From positions 1-7,111 of the forward strand of contig NZ_DXLG01000081.1 of NCBI RefSeq assembly GCF_019414865.1: 7,111 nt of DNA, read 5' to 3'. Made by a program: the position numbers and the translations under genes. The DNA comes from Veillonella sp. GTDB lineage: Bacteria; Bacillota; Negativicutes; Veillonellales; Veillonellaceae. How positions within the stretch are numbered: the first letter of the stretch is position 1; the number at the start of each line of letters is the position of its first letter. Under the pieces are notes generated by a model. That model was given only the letters and a program-made list of their open reading frames with translations. It made no database searches and was not told where the DNA came from. Positions 1 to 5,606 of this stretch are shown one piece after another.

Positions 1-23
1 CATTTGATGGATGCCGTTTTTTC
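1..23 (+). terminator. right half of a terminator cut by the window edge
   Basis: GGATGCCG at 9-16 runs straight into six T (17-22), which is how the descending arm and T-tract of a factor-independent terminator look. The matching left arm (a CGGCATCC-like sequence) is not inside the window, so the hairpin cannot be confirmed. If real, it ends a plus-strand gene lying just left of the window, converging on the minus-strand thioesterase gene. This is inference from half a structure. Confidence 0.35.
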
Positions 24-54
24 TATGTATTTTATTATTTTAATAAAGTAAGAT

Positions 55-99
55 ATTAGCAATAAATCTATTAGCAATAAATTTATTAGTTATAAATCT
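55..99. repeat. three tandem copies of a 15-bp AT-rich unit
   Basis: Unit 1 (55-69) is ATTAGCAATAAATCT, unit 2 (70-84) is ATTAGCAATAAATTT with one change, and unit 3 (85-99) is ATTAGTTATAAATCT with two changes. A decayed fourth unit (ATTGGTAAA...) starts at 100, and ATTAGTTAGAT at 118 may be another trace. The array lies immediately past the stop codon of the minus-strand thioesterase gene, in what would be its 3' untranslated region. No start codon or ribosome binding site makes it coding. It is a small minisatellite, probably made by slippage and likely to vary in copy number between strains. Confidence 0.75.
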
Positions 100-118
100 A
101 TTGGTAAAAAGTAAACTA

Positions 119-511
119 TTAGTTAGATTTTGCTCTACTTACTACTTTAGCCATGAATTTTTCGTTATTAATTACAAATCTTTCATGAGTTCCTCGACCA
201 ATGATACCAACGCCATCAGATGCTTCGATGTCAAAAGTGATTTTACGTCCCTCTACAGCGCTAACTGTAGCTTTAGCGGTTACTGTTGCACCAAGTGGAG
301 TAGGGGCTTCATGGGTAATGGATAAAGCAATACCGACAGTGCCTTCACCATCTTCTAAATATGGTTGTACTGCTGCTTGTGCTGCTTCTTCCATTAATGC
401 ACACATAGCTGGTGTAGCAAAGACCTCTAAAGAACCAGATTTCATTGTTTTAGCAATATTGGATTCTGTAACTGTTACAGTCGCCGTAGCTGTTTGACCT
501 GCTGATACCAT
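119..511 (-). CDS. FlK-type hotdog-fold acyl-CoA thioesterase (130 aa)
   Basis: This is a small cytoplasmic single-domain hotdog protein of the fluoroacetyl-CoA thioesterase-like family, which hydrolyses short acyl-CoA thioesters and normally works as a dimer. The visible signature is VFATPAMCALMEEAA (residues 30-44) followed by ITHEAPTPLG (65-74). Thr33, Glu41 and His67 have exactly the mutual spacing of the catalytic Thr42, Glu50 and His76 of Streptomyces cattleya FlK, as I recall that enzyme. The length of 130 aa is normal for the family. The ATG at 509-511 has a good ribosome binding site, AGAAGG, on the minus strand (518-523) six bases ahead. It is transcribed divergently from the VTT-domain gene. 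Fluoroacetate resistance should not be assumed: most family members are of unknown substrate, and clearing an unwanted acyl-CoA is as likely. Family assignment is firm; substrate is unknown. Confidence 0.88.
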   Translation of the reverse strand: MVSAGQTATATVTVTESNIAKTMKSGSLEVFATPAMCALMEEAAQAAVQPYLEDGEGTVGIALSITHEAPTPLGATVTAKATVSAVEGRKITFDIEASDGVGIIGRGTHERFVINNEKFMAKVVSRAKSN

Positions 512-552
512 AATATACCTTCTTTCATTAAGAAAATTCTCGTTATAATGAT

Positions 553-583
553 ATTATACATCTTTCTATAATTTTTATGCTAA
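553..583 (-). promoter_or_regulatory. possible promoter of the thioesterase gene
   Basis: Read on the minus strand, a perfect TATAAT lies at 553-558, about 40 bases upstream of the thioesterase start codon. The best -35 is a weak TTAGCA (578-583, 4 of 6 matches to TTGACA) at a long 19-bp spacing. The surrounding DNA is so AT-rich that the -10 match alone is not strong evidence. Confidence 0.35.
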
Positions 584-605
584 TGTAATAATACATATTT
601 ATAGA

Positions 606-643
606 TACTACCAGTTAAAAGTAATTATTTTTAACTGGTAGTA
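606..643. repeat. 15-bp perfect inverted repeat between divergent genes
   Basis: TACTACCAGTTAAAA (606-620) and its exact reverse complement (629-643) surround an 8-base spacer. It sits mid-way between the divergently transcribed thioesterase and VTT-domain genes. The stem has only four G/C pairs, and neither strand shows a proper T-tract directly after it, so it does not look like a terminator. A large operator for a dimeric regulator acting on one or both genes, or a dispersed small repeat, would both fit. The structure is certain; its role is not. Confidence 0.8.
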
Positions 644-726
644 ATTGAAAAAATGGAATATATAGGCTAATTATCGAATATAGAAAGATTGCTAATTAGA
701 ATAGAATTAAAGAAGGGGAACTATAT

Positions 727-756
727 ATAACAGTCCTATAGAATCCGTGATATAAT
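727..756 (+). promoter_or_regulatory. extended -10 promoter of the VTT-domain gene
   Basis: TGATATAAT (748-756) is a perfect extended -10 element: TG, one base, then consensus TATAAT at 751-756. A moderate -35, ATAACA (727-732, 4 of 6), is 18 bases upstream. The expected transcript start, near 763, leaves a leader of about 23 bases containing the ribosome binding site. It probably also drives the aminotransferase gene downstream. Confidence 0.65.
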
Positions 757-785
757 GGAACTAGTTTTTATAAAACGAGGTATAT

Positions 786-1523
786 ATGAGTACAAGAAAA
801 TTAAAGCCTTCTGGTGAAGGTTGGGTACAGTTAATAGCAGGCATTGGTTTTGTCATTCTATTAATTGCCATCAATATAGTAGATCCTACATTTTATCCAA
901 CTATGTGGCATTTAGCAACGAGTGGATCTATGGATGAAATAGCAGAGTATATCCAAGGCTTTGGTCCTATGGCCATGGTTGTAAGTATGCTTCTCGATAT
1001 TTTTGTTAATGCTGTTGGGTTCTTACCATCTATCTTTATATCTACAGCAAATGGATTAGTATTCGGTATGTGGCCAGGTATTATTATTTCTTGGCTTGCA
1101 GAAACAATCGGTGTAGTCATTAGCTTTTACATTATGCGTTACTTCTTGCGTGATACGGCGGATAAGCTTATTGCTAAGAGTACGGTATTGATGAAAGTAG
1201 ATGATTTCTCTGGTAAAAATGGTTTTGTGGTTATGCTATTTGCACGATCCTTACCATATTTTCCATCTGGTGTTATTACAGCATTAGGTGCTATTAGTAA
1301 AATTAAACCGAGAGATTATATCTTAGCAAATTTAATCGGTAAGTTTCCATCTACAGCTCTTGAAGTTGCCATTGGTACAGATATTGTAAACTTCCAAGAG
1401 AATATGGGCCGATTAGGAATTATTGTTCTTGTTGCAGGTGTTGTATACTTCATTCTTTGGAAAGTATATAAGAGCTATATTAATAAGAAGAATGCAGAAC
1501 AAGAACATGATCCTAATGCGTAA
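786..1523 (+). CDS. TVP38/TMEM64 family (VTT-domain) membrane protein (245 aa)
   Basis: This is an integral membrane protein of the TVP38/TMEM64 branch of the DedA-like VTT superfamily, whose members are linked to lipid movement across the membrane and membrane homeostasis. A first membrane helix covers about residues 14-32. The VTT core runs from about 60 to 200, with helices around 61-92 and 97-119 joined by a glycine-rich turn (NGLVFG, 89-94). It continues through FARSLPYFPSGVITALGA (152-169), a re-entrant-loop segment with the conserved Arg154, Pro157, Pro160 and Gly162. A last helix (about 210-226) is followed by a charged tail. The ATG at 786 is preceded by GAGG (777-780) at five bases. 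The aminotransferase gene starts 52 bases downstream with no terminator between them, suggesting one transcript, although the functions are not obviously linked. The specific substrate is unknown. Confidence 0.87.
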   Translation: MSTRKLKPSGEGWVQLIAGIGFVILLIAINIVDPTFYPTMWHLATSGSMDEIAEYIQGFGPMAMVVSMLLDIFVNAVGFLPSIFISTANGLVFGMWPGIIISWLAETIGVVISFYIMRYFLRDTADKLIAKSTVLMKVDDFSGKNGFVVMLFARSLPYFPSGVITALGAISKIKPRDYILANLIGKFPSTALEVAIGTDIVNFQENMGRLGIIVLVAGVVYFILWKVYKSYINKKNAEQEHDPNA

Positions 1524-1575
1524 TTTTTTTATGTAGTAATATTTTTAACTTAGTATATATGAAAGAGGCGATTGT

Positions 1576-2769
1576 ATGAGTTTTTCTCTTCCTGAACGTG
1601 TAACTTTAAAAGGTCCAAATTTCATTCGCGAAGTATTTGAACGTGGTGTTGGCGTAGAAGGCTTTATTAGCTTTGGTATTGGCAACCCAGCACCAGAAGC
1701 GATTCCTGTAGAAATCATTGAAAAGGCATTCGATGAAGTCGTTCATTCTAATCCAATGAGTTTATTACAATACGGCCCAATGCAAGGTGATGCACGTTTA
1801 GCGGAATTAACATTAGATCGTCTTGTAAAAACACATAAGATGAATCCAGAAGGTCAAGGCCTTATCATCTCTAATGGTGCAGGTCAACTATTAGGTCTTG
1901 TACCAATTACTGTATTGGAACCTGGCGACGAAGTATATATGGATGAATTTACTTTCACAAGTGCCATCAATTCTGTACGCAACATGGGAGGTAAAGCAGT
2001 AGGTATTAAGACTGATGAGTACGGCATGATTCCTAGTGAATTAGAAAAAGCAGCTCAGTCTGGTAAAGGTAAATATATTTATCTAATTCCTAATTTCCAA
2101 AATCCTACAGGTATTACAATGCCATTAGAACGCCGTAAAGAAATTTACGCTATTGCTTCTAAATATGATTTATTCATCTATGAAGATGATCCATATGGTG
2201 AAATTCGTTTTGCTGGTGAATACATTCCAACATTCAAATCTTTTGATACTGAAAATCGTGTTCTTTATGCCGGGTCTTATTCGAAGACATTATCTGCAGG
2301 CTTACGTGTAGGTTTCCTATTTGGCCCAGAGAAGGTAATCGAAGCTATCCAGGCTCTAAAGAATAATACAGCTGGTCAAATGCCATTAGTTACGCAAAAG
2401 GTGGTAGCAAAAGTTCTTGATACTATTGACTATGATACGCACTTAGAAAATGTACGTAAAGTATATAAGACTAAATGTGATGCTTTGCTTAATGCATTCA
2501 ATAAGTATGCAAGTTCTAAGGTTAAGTTAACTCAGCCTACAGGTGGTATGTTCGCATGGATGACGATGCCTGAGGATGTAGATTGTGACGAATTCTTTGA
2601 AACGTGTATGAATCGCAATGTAGGAATCATTAAGTGTGGTGCTTTTGCTGCTGATGGAGCAGGGGAAGGCCATGCATTCCGCTTAAGCTATACAGTACCA
2701 ACAGTAGAAGAAATCACAAAGGGCATGGAAACTCTTGGTGCCTTAACTAAAGAGTTCTGTGGCGAGTAA
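1576..2769 (+). CDS. PLP-dependent aminotransferase, fold type I (397 aa)
   Basis: This is a cytoplasmic class I/II aminotransferase most like the 2-aminoadipate/multisubstrate (LysN, KAT II-like) group, which moves amino groups between amino acids and 2-oxo acids. The cofactor residues are all visible: NPTG at 176-179; Asp204 and Tyr207 in YEDDPY (202-207); the Schiff-base lysine Lys237 in SYSK (234-237); Arg244 in the phosphate site; and Arg369 in FRLSY as the substrate carboxylate anchor. The N-terminal FGIGNPAPEAIP is typical of the group. There is no N-terminal winged-helix domain, so this is a free enzyme and not a MocR-type regulator. The 397-aa length is normal. A ribosome binding site AGAGG (1564-1568) precedes the ATG by seven bases. 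It likely shares a transcript with the VTT-domain gene upstream. Substrate preference (2-aminoadipate, branched-chain, aromatic or alanine-like) cannot be read from sequence. Confidence 0.92.
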   Translation: MSFSLPERVTLKGPNFIREVFERGVGVEGFISFGIGNPAPEAIPVEIIEKAFDEVVHSNPMSLLQYGPMQGDARLAELTLDRLVKTHKMNPEGQGLIISNGAGQLLGLVPITVLEPGDEVYMDEFTFTSAINSVRNMGGKAVGIKTDEYGMIPSELEKAAQSGKGKYIYLIPNFQNPTGITMPLERRKEIYAIASKYDLFIYEDDPYGEIRFAGEYIPTFKSFDTENRVLYAGSYSKTLSAGLRVGFLFGPEKVIEAIQALKNNTAGQMPLVTQKVVAKVLDTIDYDTHLENVRKVYKTKCDALLNAFNKYASSKVKLTQPTGGMFAWMTMPEDVDCDEFFETCMNRNVGIIKCGAFAADGAGEGHAFRLSYTVPTVEEITKGMETLGALTKEFCGE

Positions 2770-2773
2770 TATA

Positions 2774-2803
2774 TTGATAAAGTTTGATATGACATGATAC
2801 AAT
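2774..2803 (+). promoter_or_regulatory. promoter of mrp
   Basis: TTGATA (2774-2779, 5 of 6 to TTGACA) lies 18 bases before an extended -10, TGATACAAT (2795-2803), whose hexamer TACAAT begins at 2798. Transcription would start near 2810, exactly where the 19-bp palindrome begins, leaving an 83-base leader before mrp. It overlaps the space just after the aminotransferase stop, where I see no terminator, so mrp may also receive read-through. Confidence 0.65.
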
Positions 2804-2809
2804 GTAACA

Positions 2810-2828
2810 GTAGATACATTGTATCTAC
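2810..2828. promoter_or_regulatory. 19-bp palindrome at the mrp transcription start, probable operator
   Basis: GTAGATACATTGTATCTAC is a perfect palindrome of two 9-bp arms around one T (2819). It starts about seven bases after the -10 hexamer, so a dimeric repressor bound here would block initiation or early elongation at the mrp promoter. As RNA it could also form only a tight hairpin with a minimal loop, which makes a DNA operator the better reading. I do not recognise the site as Fur, PerR, FNR or CIRCE. Role is inferred from position and symmetry. Confidence 0.55.
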
Positions 2829-2878
2829 CATATAGAGAAAAAGTTTTACATATAGATGTGAGGTAGTTCCTCAAAGAA

Positions 2879-2886
2879 AGTAGGTG
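2879..2886 (+). promoter_or_regulatory. ribosome binding site that fixes the mrp start
   Basis: AGTAGGTG differs by one base from AGGAGGTG and stands six bases before the ATG at 2893. A GTG at 2884 in the same frame would add three residues, but it lies inside this site and so cannot be the start. A small hairpin, TGAGG/CCTCA (2859-2873), sits just upstream. Confidence 0.75.
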
Positions 2887-2892
2887 TTTACT

Positions 2893-3726
2893 ATGGGTTG
2901 CGGTAGCAGCAGTGATTGTGGCGGATGCCCATCTAAATCTTCTGGTTGCGGTGGCGGCGCTCCTCAACAACCTCAAGATCTTACAGCTCCTTTACACGAG
3001 CTTAGTTCTGTTAAACATGTAATCGGCGTAGTATCCGGTAAAGGTGGCGTAGGTAAATCCTCCGTTACAAGCTTAATGGCTATTACTATGGCGCGTAAAG
3101 GTTACAAAGTTGGTATCCTCGATGCAGATATTACAGGTCCTTCTATTCCTAAAATGTTTGGTATCAAGGAAAAAGCATATGCTGACGAAATTGGTATGTA
3201 TCCTGTAAAATCTAAAGGTGGCATTGACGTTATGTCTGTTAACCTCCTTTTGGAAAATGATACAGATCCTGTTTTATGGCGTGGTCCTATTTTAGGCAAT
3301 GTTGTAAAACAATTCTATACAGATGTAATTTGGAAAGACATCGATTATTTATTCGTTGATATGCCACCAGGAACAGGTGACGTAGCGATTACAGTTTACC
3401 AATCCTTGAAATTGGATGGTATCATCATTGTTACATCTCCTCAAGACTTGGTATCCATGATTGTTGAAAAAGCAGTTAAGATGGCTGATTTAATGCAAGT
3501 GCCTATTATTGGTGTCGTGGAAAACTACTCTTACTTCCATTGCCCAGATAACGGTAAGGATTACCAAATCTTTGGTGAAAGCCACATTGAAGAAATCCTT
3601 CAAAAATACGGTCTATTATTGTTGAATCGTTTGCCAATTGATCCAACTATTGCAAATCTTTGCGATAAAGGTGATATTGAAGCTATTGAGAAAACAAATT
3701 TAGAAAACGTATCTTTACCAGAATAG
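2893..3726 (+). CDS. mrp: Mrp/Nbp35-family P-loop ATPase, Fe-S cluster carrier (277 aa)
   Basis: This is a cytoplasmic ATPase of the Mrp/Nbp35/ApbC family, which holds a labile 4Fe-4S cluster and passes it to apo-proteins. The deviant Walker A GKGGVGKS (49-56) carries both the signature Lys50 and Lys55. DADITGPS (77-84) is switch I/Walker A', and DMPPGTGD (156-163) is the family's Walker B region. The N-terminus is a cysteine-rich extension with Cys3, Cys9, Cys12 and Cys19 (CX5CX2CX6C), like the N-terminal cluster of Nbp35-type proteins. The MIP18/DUF59 domain found at the N-terminus of many bacterial Mrp proteins is absent. Unusually, the C-terminal CPxCG motif that bridges a cluster between subunits reads CPDNG: Cys217 is kept, but the second cysteine is Asn220. 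It has its own promoter, a palindromic operator candidate and a strong terminator, so it is probably a single-gene unit. Confidence 0.93.
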   Translation: MGCGSSSDCGGCPSKSSGCGGGAPQQPQDLTAPLHELSSVKHVIGVVSGKGGVGKSSVTSLMAITMARKGYKVGILDADITGPSIPKMFGIKEKAYADEIGMYPVKSKGGIDVMSVNLLLENDTDPVLWRGPILGNVVKQFYTDVIWKDIDYLFVDMPPGTGDVAITVYQSLKLDGIIIVTSPQDLVSMIVEKAVKMADLMQVPIIGVVENYSYFHCPDNGKDYQIFGESHIEEILQKYGLLLLNRLPIDPTIANLCDKGDIEAIEKTNLENVSLPE

Positions 3727-3742
3727 GATTTATATGATAATG

Positions 3743-3776
3743 AAAGCTGTGCATACCTAGTGATGCACAGCTTTTT
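3743..3776 (+). terminator. mrp: factor-independent terminator of mrp
   Basis: A perfect 12-bp stem, AAAGCTGTGCAT (3743-3754) with ATGCACAGCTTT (3763-3774), closes an 8-base loop and runs into a T-tract (3772-3776). It begins 16 bases past the mrp stop codon and separates mrp from the transporter unit. Confidence 0.93.
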
Positions 3777-3852
3777 CTCACATATTTTTATCTTGAAATA
3801 TATTATATTTATCATAAGAAGATATAAATATATTTCTAACTTCATATACTAC

Positions 3853-3863
3853 TGATATATACT
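3853..3863 (+). promoter_or_regulatory. probable promoter of the transporter unit
   Basis: TGATATATACT contains an extended -10 (TG at 3853-3854, TATATA at 3856-3861), or alternatively TATACT at 3858-3863. No good -35 is visible: the best is TTTCTA (3833-3838, 3 of 6). A start near 3870 would leave a leader of about 100 bases. The preceding terminator means the transporter needs a promoter in this interval, and this is the best candidate. Confidence 0.45.
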
Positions 3864-3869
3864 AAAGAC

Positions 3870-3922
3870 ACCGTAGCATAGAGGGACGATTGTGTTGGTT
3901 GTTCACTCTGCGATGCCTTGGT
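3870..3922 (+). promoter_or_regulatory. possible folded 5' leader of the transporter mRNA
   Basis: Four short pairings line up in one hairpin: ACCG (3870-3873) with TGGT (3919-3922, one G-U pair), GCAT (3876-3879) with ATGC (3913-3916), and AGAG (3880-3883) with CTCT (3906-3909). They are separated by a 2x2 internal loop and a 3-base bulge. The fold would bury part of the leader peptide's ribosome binding site (GAGGG, 3881-3885). I do not recognise a known riboswitch, and there is no T-box motif. The pairing was done by eye and is not energy-tested. Confidence 0.35.
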
Positions 3923-3960
3923 ATTTCAGCAGGTATATATTTTGGTTTTTTCCTATGTAG
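3892..3960 (+). CDS. possible 22-aa aromatic-rich leader peptide
   Basis: A GTG at 3892 follows GAGGG (3881-3885) at six bases and opens a 22-codon frame ending in TAG at 3958-3960. That stop overlaps the AGGAGG (3959-3964) of the transporter gene, the arrangement used for translational coupling. From residue 8 the peptide reads MPWYFSRYIFWFFPM, so eight of its last fifteen residues are Trp, Tyr or Phe. It could act as an attenuator-like leader sensing ribosome progress, as a coupling device, or as a small hydrophobic peptide. The GTG start and short length mean a chance frame is possible. An inner ATG at 3913 lacks a ribosome binding site. Confidence 0.4.
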   Translation: MLVVHSAMPWYFSRYIFWFFPM

Positions 3961-3964
3961 GAGG
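3959..3964 (+). promoter_or_regulatory. ribosome binding site that fixes the transporter start
   Basis: A consensus AGGAGG stands seven bases before the ATG at 3972. An in-frame ATG at 3966 is only one base away from the site and is too close. A longer in-frame reading from a TTG at 3918 would run through the site and has no ribosome binding site of its own. The gene therefore starts at 3972. Confidence 0.85.
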
Positions 3965-3971
3965 TATGTGT

Positions 3972-5372
3972 ATGAAAAAACTATTAAACTGGATTATTCC
4001 AGCGGCCTTCGGGTTAGGCCTTTGGTTTATTCCGACTCCAGAGGGGTTAACTCCTCAATCTTGGCATTTATTCGCCATCTTTGTTGCTACTATCGTAGGC
4101 TTTATTACTCAGCCATTACCGATTGGTGGCGTATCTATCATTGTAATTACTGTGGCGGCTTTGACGGGTACTTTGAAAATCGGCGAAGCTATCTCTGGTT
4201 TTGCTAACTCTGCTATTTGGTTAATCGTAGGTGCGTTCTTATTCTCTCGTGGCTTTATTAAAACTGGTTTGGGGAAACGTATTGCGTATAATTTGATTGC
4301 TGCTTTTGGTAGTAGCTCCTTACGTTTGGCTTATGCATTAGCATTATCTGATTTAATTTTGGCTCCAGCAACTCCATCTAATACAGCTCGTGTAGGTGGT
4401 GTTATCATGCCAATTACTACAAGCTTGGCAAAAGCGTTCGGTTCTGAACCTCAAGATGGTCCTCGTAAAATTGGTTCCTTCTTGATGCAATCTATTTATC
4501 AAGTTAATACAATTACATCTGCTATGTTCCAAACATCCATGGCTGGTAACACATTGGTTGCAGCATTGGCGCTTCAATCTTTTGGTATTGGTATCACATG
4601 GGGTGATTGGGCTATGGCGGCCATCGTGCCTGGTATCATTGCATTGCTTATTATGCCGTACTTTATTTACAAAGTATATCCACCTGAAATTACAGATGCT
4701 CGCGAAGCACAACAAATGATTAAAGAAGAGTTAAAAGGCCTTGGTAAAATGTCTTTCCAAGAATGGGTTATGCTAGGCGTATTTGTTTTGGCTTTAGTTT
4801 TATGGGCTACTTCTCAATTTACTAAAATTGATGCTACAACTGTTGCATTCTTAGGTATTTCTATTTTGCTTGCTACAAGTGTTCTTGTATGGGACGATGT
4901 TAAAAGTGAAAAAGGTGCTTGGGATACATTAGTTTGGATGGGTACATTAATGGGCTTTGCCGGTTTCTTGTCCAAATTGGGCTTCATCAAATGGGCAACA
5001 GTACTTGTAGGCGGTTATATTCCAGAAGGATCTTGGATTATTGCCTTTGTTATAGCTGTACTTATTAATACATATTCCCACTATGTATTCGCATCTTTAA
5101 CTGCACATATTTCTGCAATGTTCGTAGCATTCTCTGCAATTGCTATCTCTGCAGGTGCACCACCAATGTTGACATTGTTGATGATTGCATTCACATCTAA
5201 CTTGTGTATGTCTTTGACTCACTATGCTGCAGGTCCATCTCCTGTAATCTTCAATACTGGTTATGTTCCTCAAAATACATGGTGGAAACTAGGTTTCTTC
5301 GCATCCGTAATCAACTTGATTATCTTTATGGGCCTTGGTTCCTTATGGATGAAAGCAATCGGTATGTGGTAA
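3972..5372 (+). CDS. DASS (SLC13/CitT-type) anion transporter (466 aa)
   Basis: This is an inner-membrane carrier of the divalent anion:sodium symporter (DASS) family, in the branch with CitT, TtdT and plant 2-oxoglutarate/malate translocators, which move C4-C6 di- and tricarboxylates with sodium or by exchange. It is almost wholly hydrophobic, with about a dozen membrane segments and one charged cytoplasmic stretch at about residues 236-258. The two inverted-repeat signature loops are visible: TPSNTARVGG (134-143) with the substrate/sodium motif Ser136-Asn137-Thr138, and SLTHYAAGPSP (414-424) in the second half. The 466-aa length fits the family. It has its own leader and a strong terminator, so it is a separate unit. 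A fermenter that runs succinate, malate or fumarate metabolism would use it for uptake or exchange. Exact substrate and symport versus antiport are unknown. Confidence 0.92.
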   Translation: MKKLLNWIIPAAFGLGLWFIPTPEGLTPQSWHLFAIFVATIVGFITQPLPIGGVSIIVITVAALTGTLKIGEAISGFANSAIWLIVGAFLFSRGFIKTGLGKRIAYNLIAAFGSSSLRLAYALALSDLILAPATPSNTARVGGVIMPITTSLAKAFGSEPQDGPRKIGSFLMQSIYQVNTITSAMFQTSMAGNTLVAALALQSFGIGITWGDWAMAAIVPGIIALLIMPYFIYKVYPPEITDAREAQQMIKEELKGLGKMSFQEWVMLGVFVLALVLWATSQFTKIDATTVAFLGISILLATSVLVWDDVKSEKGAWDTLVWMGTLMGFAGFLSKLGFIKWATVLVGGYIPEGSWIIAFVIAVLINTYSHYVFASLTAHISAMFVAFSAIAISAGAPPMLTLLMIAFTSNLCMSLTHYAAGPSPVIFNTGYVPQNTWWKLGFFASVINLIIFMGLGSLWMKAIGMW

Positions 5373-5460
5373 GACCAGATATCCAGAATTTTATATACTT
5401 GTAATACATTAAAAACTATATATGTCATAGTTTGATTATAGTGTGGTTACAAAATATACG

Positions 5461-5490
5461 AAAAGCCGTCCCACTTGGGGCGGCTTTTTT
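5461..5490 (+). terminator. factor-independent terminator of the transporter unit
   Basis: AAAAGCCGTCCC (5461-5472) pairs with GGGGCGGCTTTT (5477-5488) through 12 pairs, one of them G-U, around an ACTT loop. It ends in six T (5485-5490). It lies 88 bases past the transporter stop and isolates the aminopeptidase gene from read-through. Confidence 0.94.
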
Positions 5491-5606
5491 GTGATAAAAT
5501 AAGAGCAGTTAATATATTATTAATGTATATGTTGTAAAATTATACGTAAATGAACTATTCATGGTGAATATACGAATAGCATCATTATTTTACATAGGAG
5601 GAATCT

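Noticed and set aside
101..497. Plus-strand open frames opposite the thioesterase gene
   Set aside because: They lie antisense to a gene with clear family motifs and a proper ribosome binding site, and their translations show no domain-like features.
1524..1530. Run of seven T right after the VTT-domain stop as a terminator
   Set aside because: No inverted repeat precedes the T run, so transcription is expected to continue into the aminotransferase gene.
1576..2769. MocR-type transcription regulator
   Set aside because: The aminotransferase-like domain fills the whole protein and there is no N-terminal winged-helix DNA-binding domain.
2743..2976. Minus-strand open frame across the mrp promoter and N-terminus
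   Set aside because: It overlaps the promoter, the palindrome and the cysteine-rich start of mrp. Its Arg/Ala/Thr-rich start is just the reverse reading of Gly/Cys/Ser codons.
3870..3971. T-box or known riboswitch in the transporter leader
   Set aside because: There is no AGGGTGGNACCGCG-like T-box sequence, no recognisable riboswitch core, and no terminator hairpin between the leader and the gene.
3890..4207. Plus-strand 105-aa frame starting before the transporter gene
   Set aside because: It overlaps the first 78 codons of the transporter in another frame and has poor composition (runs of Tyr, Cys and Arg). The leader frame at 3892 has better spacing to GAGGG and a meaningful stop.
4353..4715. 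Minus-strand 120-aa open frame inside the transporter gene
   Set aside because: It is fully antisense to the DASS gene, its His/Cys/Arg-rich composition is typical of shadow frames, and it has no ribosome binding site.
5413..5433. Seven-base hairpin AAACTAT/ATAGTTT after the transporter stop
   Set aside because: It is weak, with a single G/C pair and no real T-tract. The strong GC-rich terminator at 5461-5490 explains the 3' end.
5555..5579. Short inverted repeats upstream of the aminopeptidase (TATTCA-TGG-TGAATA and CTATTC/GAATAG)
   Set aside because: Six-base arms in AT-rich DNA are expected by chance, and no promoter is clear enough nearby to give them a role.
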